Source: Candidatus Cloacimonadota bacterium
Lineage (GTDB): Bacteria; Cloacimonadota; Cloacimonadia; Cloacimonadales; TCS61
Length of the DNA: 8,000 nucleotides
NCBI GenBank assembly: GCA_021157645.1
Contig: JAGGWC010000152.1
Location: 1 to 8,000, forward strand
Reading direction: 5' to 3'
Part shown: positions 6,378 through 8,000 of the stretch, in pieces
Numbering within the stretch: the stretch's first letter is position 1
Layout: each line of letters starts with the position of its first letter
Notes under the pieces: model-generated
Databases searched by the model: none
Told to the model about the DNA's origin: nothing
What the model saw: the letters and a program-made list of their open reading frames with translations, nothing else
Made by a program: the position numbers and the translations under genes

Positions 6378-8000
6378 GAAATTTACAATTTCAGATTACA
6401 TTGGATACGTAATTGCATTCATTTTTTTTGTTTTATTTTTCTTCATATTCAAATTACAAATCATAGAAAGTGAAAAATATAAAAATATTGCTGAGAAGAA
6501 TATTGTTCGAATACAAACAATTTATCCTATTCGTGGGGAAATCTATGATCGAAAATATCGCCCGATCGTTCTTAATAAACCATCATATAATTTATATATA
6601 ACACCAGGAAAAATAGTAGATAAAGAAAAAGTATCGAAATTTGTAAGTAGCTATTTTGATAAAGAGATCGATGAGATCAACAAAATAATTTATGAAAACA
6701 GGTATAGATCTTATCAAAATATTTTGCTCATTCAAAATATACCTTTTGAAAAGATGGTTAAAACTTCCGAACAATTCAACTATTATCCCTCACTCCTTTA
6801 TAAAACTGAAAAAGTAAGAGAATATTATTCAGCAAATCATTTTACTGGTTATACCGGACGCATAACGAAAGAAGAATATAAAAAACTAGGTAAAACAGGA
6901 TATTCCATAAATGCCAATATTGGCAAAACCGGATTAGAGAAATATTATGAAAATATCTTGCGAGGAGAAAACGGACAACAGATACTTCAGGTTGATGCAA
7001 ACGGAAATAATCTGGAATTTTTCAAGCATAATCTTCAAACAGCTCCAAAAAATGGAGATGATTTAATACTAACTATAGACAACGATCTGCAAGAATATAT
7101 TTCATCAATTTTTCCCAAAAATAAAAAGGGCTCAATCGTGGTTATGGATATCAAAACAGGTGCGATTCTTGCCTATGTGAGCAAGCCCGATTTTGATCCT
7201 AATCTTTTTACAGGAGGAATTTCCACAAAAGCATGGAACGAATTAAATACTGATCTTAATAAACCAATGCTGGATAGAGTGATACACGGTACATATCCAC
7301 CAGGATCGGTTTACAAACCTATAATGGCAAGTCTTGGCTTAGAAATAAAAGAAATAGATTCCAAAACCAAACTTGCAAAATGTGATGGAGGAATGTGGTT
7401 TGGAAACAGATATTTTAAGTGCTGGTTAAAAAAAGGACACGGACGTCTTGCTGTAGAAGATGCTATTAAATATTCCTGCGATGTTTTTTTTTATGATCTT
7501 TCTACACGATTTTCTCTTGAACAACTCAACAGGTTTACTAAACAAAATTATCTATCGATTCGTACAGGCATCGATCTTCCCGGTGAACGCAGAGGGTTTT
7601 TTCCTTCTCGAAAATGGTATATTGATAATTATGGAAAATATGTAGGAATATTAGGTCATAAAGTAAATCTGGCAATAGGACAAGGAGAAATTCTGGTTAC
7701 GCCATTACAACTCTGTGCATATTATTCAGCGATAGGGAATAATGGTATCTGGAATAAGCCTCATTTGCTAGATATGCGGATAGAATCAGAACATACATTC
7801 AAAAATTATGTTGAGCAAAAGCATCTACCGTTATCTGAAGAGACACTTAAATTAATTCAGCATTCACTTTATATTGCAGTGAATGAAAAATATGGAACAG
7901 GAACAGCAGCTAATGTTGGAGGGGTTGAGGTTTACGGTAAAACAGGATCAGCAGAGAATCATATGGGAAAGAAAACTCACTCTTGGTTTAGTGGTTATGC
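6370..8000 (+). CDS. mrdA: Penicillin-binding protein 2, elongasome transpeptidase (3' end outside the window)
   Basis: PBP2 is the class B D,D-transpeptidase that cross-links new peptidoglycan made by RodA during elongation. The frame is open from ATG 6370 to the window end, 543 codons visible. The order is: cytoplasmic start; one membrane anchor at about 11-33; the pedestal motif RGEIYDR at 55-61 (R-G-x-I-Y-D-R of class B PBPs) with NKPSYNLYI; then the transpeptidase domain. Active-site SxxK is S313-V-Y-K316 in a YPPGSVYKP context, the second motif is S369-C-D371, and K524-T-G526 is in KTGSAEN, followed by HSWFSGYA. Asp in the second motif is usual for PBP2-type enzymes. A Cys338/Cys351 pair flanks the C.GG...G..YFKCW..KGHG stretch. 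The start overlaps the mreD stop by 8 nt with a weak Shine-Dalgarno sequence. Compared with about 600-630 residues for the family, roughly the last 60-90 are missing. rodA commonly follows. Confidence 0.96.
   Translation, partial: MYKKFTISDYIGYVIAFIFFVLFFFIFKLQIIESEKYKNIAEKNIVRIQTIYPIRGEIYDRKYRPIVLNKPSYNLYITPGKIVDKEKVSKFVSSYFDKEIDEINKIIYENRYRSYQNILLIQNIPFEKMVKTSEQFNYYPSLLYKTEKVREYYSANHFTGYTGRITKEEYKKLGKTGYSINANIGKTGLEKYYENILRGENGQQILQVDANGNNLEFFKHNLQTAPKNGDDLILTIDNDLQEYISSIFPKNKKGSIVVMDIKTGAILAYVSKPDFDPNLFTGGISTKAWNELNTDLNKPMLDRVIHGTYPPGSVYKPIMASLGLEIKEIDSKTKLAKCDGGMWFGNRYFKCWLKKGHGRLAVEDAIKYSCDVFFYDLSTRFSLEQLNRFTKQNYLSIRTGIDLPGERRGFFPSRKWYIDNYGKYVGILGHKVNLAIGQGEILVTPLQLCAYYSAIGNNGIWNKPHLLDMRIESEHTFKNYVEQKHLPLSEETLKLIQHSLYIAVNEKYGTGTAANVGGVEVYGKTGSAENHMGKKTHSWFSGY

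Noticed and set aside
7474..7482. S-C-D in place of the textbook SxN motif in PBP2 as a sign of an inactive enzyme
   Set aside because: Asp at the third position is common in PBP2-type elongation transpeptidases, and the SxxK and KTG motifs are intact.
7460..7645. Open frame within the PBP2 gene in another frame
   Set aside because: It overlaps the conserved transpeptidase region read in frame from 6370 and has no independent support.

Overview
The window is AT-rich, densely coded DNA of a bacterium, with every gene on the + strand. A mreB-mreC-mreD-PBP2 cluster points to a rod-shaped, peptidoglycan-making cell. The amphipathic N-terminus of MreB is of the type seen in Gram-negatives. A decayed GTCATCCTGA / GAAGGATCTC-type palindromic repeat upstream of the second gene resembles dispersed repeats in genomes of several poorly cultured lineages. 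A Cloacimonadota-like or other FCB-group candidate phylum is possible, but the sequence alone does not settle the taxon.

Layout. Positions 1-2049 hold recG, the replication-fork and recombination helicase, lacking only about 10-15 N-terminal codons. Positions 2050-2226 are non-coding and carry an imperfect inverted repeat at 2076-2175. Positions 2227-3327 encode an Ldh_2-family NAD(P)-dependent 2-hydroxyacid (malate/L-lactate type) dehydrogenase. A short gap at 3328-3409, with a possible promoter, leads into the cell-shape operon. That operon holds mreB (3410-4447), mreC (4452-5234, GTG start), a CofE-like F420-0:gamma-glutamyl ligase homologue (5209-5895), mreD (5892-6377) and PBP2/mrdA (6370 to beyond the window end).

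How the genes work together. MreB filaments inside the membrane, MreC and MreD in and across it, and the PBP2 transpeptidase outside it form the core of the elongasome that builds the side wall. The five genes are joined by a 4-nt gap or by overlaps of 26, 4 and 8 nt, so they are almost certainly co-transcribed and translationally coupled. The unusual element is the glutamyl-ligase-like gene between mreC and mreD, which are normally adjacent. Its embedding suggests, but does not prove, a link to wall synthesis or an amino-acid ligation needed during elongation. recG and the dehydrogenase look like unrelated neighbours. No RNA gene, CRISPR array, insertion sequence or prophage gene was seen.
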